Below the pieces are notes generated by a model. That model had not been told where the DNA came from. It was given only the letters and a program-made list of their open reading frames with translations, and ran no database searches. This document shows, one piece after another, positions 4,745-6,103 of a stretch of DNA of 6,103 bases. A program made the translations under genes and the position numbers. Positions within the stretch are counted from its first letter, which is position 1. The number at the start of each line of letters is the position of its first letter. Origin of the DNA: Caryophanales bacterium UBA1737 (GTDB lineage Bacteria > Bacillota_I > Bacilli_A > ML615J-28 > CAG-313); the NCBI GenBank assembly GCA_002315915.1, contig DCIB01000029.1, forward strand, positions 1 to 6,103, read 5' to 3'.

Positions 4745-6103
4745 TTATTCTATCCAGTATTCATCATTATTTAATAAAGATAGTGGCATAATGATTATTT
4801 CAATATCATAATATTCATCGATTATATATTCATTAGTTGGTCCCGGACTATTTATAGCTGTTAAAGTTAGTCCCCCACATTTCTCACAATGGCAATATGG
4901 ACTTCCTGGAGAAATTGGAATTCCGTCAGAAATATGAATTTCTAAATGAGTTGCTCCACAACTACATTCAAGTTGATGCCTTGCATAATTAATCCATGTA
5001 TAATTATTATAATTATGAATATGCGTATTAATTATTTTTGTAGATATTATACCATTTGTATTTCCTGAAAATGCAACTCTTAAATAATAATGCTTTGTTT
5101 CTAAAGTATTACTAAAATTCACATTATATGTACTATTACTTAATACATTAGTATTATTAATACTAATTAATTGCATATGCTCATCATATAATCTAACATC
5201 TAATAAATTAGTTGCTGAAACTTCAAAACTATAGTTTTTATTATATGTTACATTTAAATCATATAATGCATAATTCGTAGTATTATCATAATATTGTGTA
5301 ACAGAATAATTTCTTTGAATGTTTTGGGTTGTATTTGTTAATGGATTGGATAATGAAATAGATTCACAAGTACGTGGACGATAATATCTTACGTAATCAG
5401 CAAAACCATTATGACTTGAAGTATATGGGCAATCGTCCCCCTTATGTTGATAAAGTCCTGCTGGCCCCCACTTTGATTTTACAATATACATATTTGAAGT
5501 TCCACATACACCATTAGATGCTTCACCAGATAATCCAACAATTATACCCGAATGAAGATTAATATCATCAGATTCAGTTTGCGTTCCATTATTATCATAG
5601 TAGCATATTATATCACCCACTCTAGGACTACTAACGATTTCATAGCTTTTATCATAATCACTATAATAATCTTTTGGATCATTCATCCAATATATATTAG
5701 AATACGATTGACTATACCATGCATAAGAATGACAATTAAATCTAGCAGTAGCAGATAACAATCTTATAGCATCGGAATATAATCTATCATATTCTTCATT
5801 ATATAACTCTATTAAACTTGTTGGTAAATCATTTAATGTTTCATATGCTTCGCATGATGTTCCATTTGGAGTAATTGTATTAACAATATTAACATATATT
5901 ATTGTTTCAGCAATTTCTAAATATCCATCACTTATAATACTTTGATCTATATTCATTACAATAGGCATATAACTTGATGCAGTATGATTTTCGATTCCAT
6001 TTTGGCATAATGCTTTAGTATGTACATTTACTGATGTTAATAAACTAATGGTAATTAAAAAAACTAGTATTTTTATTAATAGATATATCAAAAAGTTTGT
6101 TGA
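4745..6103 (-). CDS. Secreted NlpC/P60-like protein with C-terminal Cys-rich domain, 5' end probably missing
   Basis: An exported protein. Residues are numbered from a TTG at 6091 that has no ribosome site; the frame stays open to the window edge, so the true start probably lies outside. A hydrophobic signal peptide ends near residue 27 (SVNVHTKA). Residues about 115-240 look like a papain/NlpC-P60-like cysteine hydrolase: FNCHSYAWYSQ with candidate nucleophile Cys120, VGDIICYYD (158-166), INLHSGIIV with candidate His180, then VKSKWGPAGLYQHKGDDCPY (204-223). Such enzymes usually cut peptidoglycan peptides; activity is inferred. Residues about 245-355 are a beta-rich region reminiscent of pre-peptidase C-terminal domains (YYLRVAFSG). 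The tail has paired cysteines (CSC 376-378, CHCEKC 400-405) near His-rich THIHNY, perhaps a metal-binding or disulfide domain. The gene ends in an AT hairpin and the terminator at 4636-4664, so it is a unit separate from the ATPase operon. Confidence 0.75.
   Translation of the reverse strand, partial: STNFLIYLLIKILVFLITISLLTSVNVHTKALCQNGIENHTASSYMPIVMNIDQSIISDGYLEIAETIIYVNIVNTITPNGTSCEAYETLNDLPTSLIELYNEEYDRLYSDAIRLLSATARFNCHSYAWYSQSYSNIYWMNDPKDYYSDYDKSYEIVSSPRVGDIICYYDNNGTQTESDDINLHSGIIVGLSGEASNGVCGTSNMYIVKSKWGPAGLYQHKGDDCPYTSSHNGFADYVRYYRPRTCESISLSNPLTNTTQNIQRNYSVTQYYDNTTNYALYDLNVTYNKNYSFEVSATNLLDVRLYDEHMQLISINNTNVLSNSTYNVNFSNTLETKHYYLRVAFSGNTNGIISTKIINTHIHNYNNYTWINYARHQLECSCGATHLEIHISDGIPISPGSPYCHCEKCGGLTLTAINSPGPTNEYIIDEYYDIEIIIMPLSLLNNDEYWIE

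Noticed and set aside
5552..5758. 68-codon plus-strand frame rich in Ile
   Set aside because: Antisense shadow of the secreted protein; repeated ATAAT-type sequence reads as Ile codons.

Overview
The window is very AT-rich and all supportable genes lie on the minus strand, so gene order below runs from high to low coordinates. TGA is used as a stop (end of the ATPase gene) and TGG encodes Trp, so the code is standard (table 11). AGGAGG-type ribosome sites, sigma-70-type promoters, intrinsic terminators and a Sec-type secreted protein point to a low-GC Bacillota (Bacilli, Erysipelotrichia or Clostridia). I cannot place it further. The content (Fic/RhuM protein, DUF4143 ATPase, toxin tail with a possible immunity gene, CPCC protein) is that of an accessory region.

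Layout. (1) 4745-6103: a secreted NlpC/P60-like protein, probably cut at its 5' end by the window edge. It is followed by an AT hairpin, a structured element and a strong terminator (4636-4705). (2) 4391-4635: a gene-free stretch with two near-identical 22-bp repeats, the nearer one abutting the -35 of the next promoter. (3) 4338 down to 2542: a compact operon of an AAA+ ATPase/DUF4143 protein, a 54-codon frame that looks like the tail of a polymorphic toxin (its ATG overlaps the ATPase stop), and a 120-aa zinc-ribbon protein whose start lies inside the toxin tail and which may be an immunity protein. It ends in a second copy of the structured element and terminator (2385-2455). (4) 1015-2250: an XRE-RhuM-Fic/Doc triple-domain protein with its own promoter and a long dyad over the -35, suggesting autoregulation. 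(5) 84-878: a two-helix membrane protein with a probable PH-like region and a C-terminal CPCC domain, behind a consensus promoter. Bases 1-83 hold nothing I can support.

The most unusual signal is the pair of RNA-like elements. In both, TGATAC on the transcribed strand can pair perfectly with an upstream GTATCA or with a downstream GTGTCA that forms a terminator stem with a GNRA loop and U-tract. Spacing between GTATCA and TGATAC is identical in the two copies. Sequence is conserved in the first half and almost unrelated in the middle. This looks like a terminator/antiterminator switch or a small-RNA family that I cannot assign to a known class. The second signal is the junction where an intact ATPase gene abuts a decapitated toxin tail that still overlaps its putative immunity gene.
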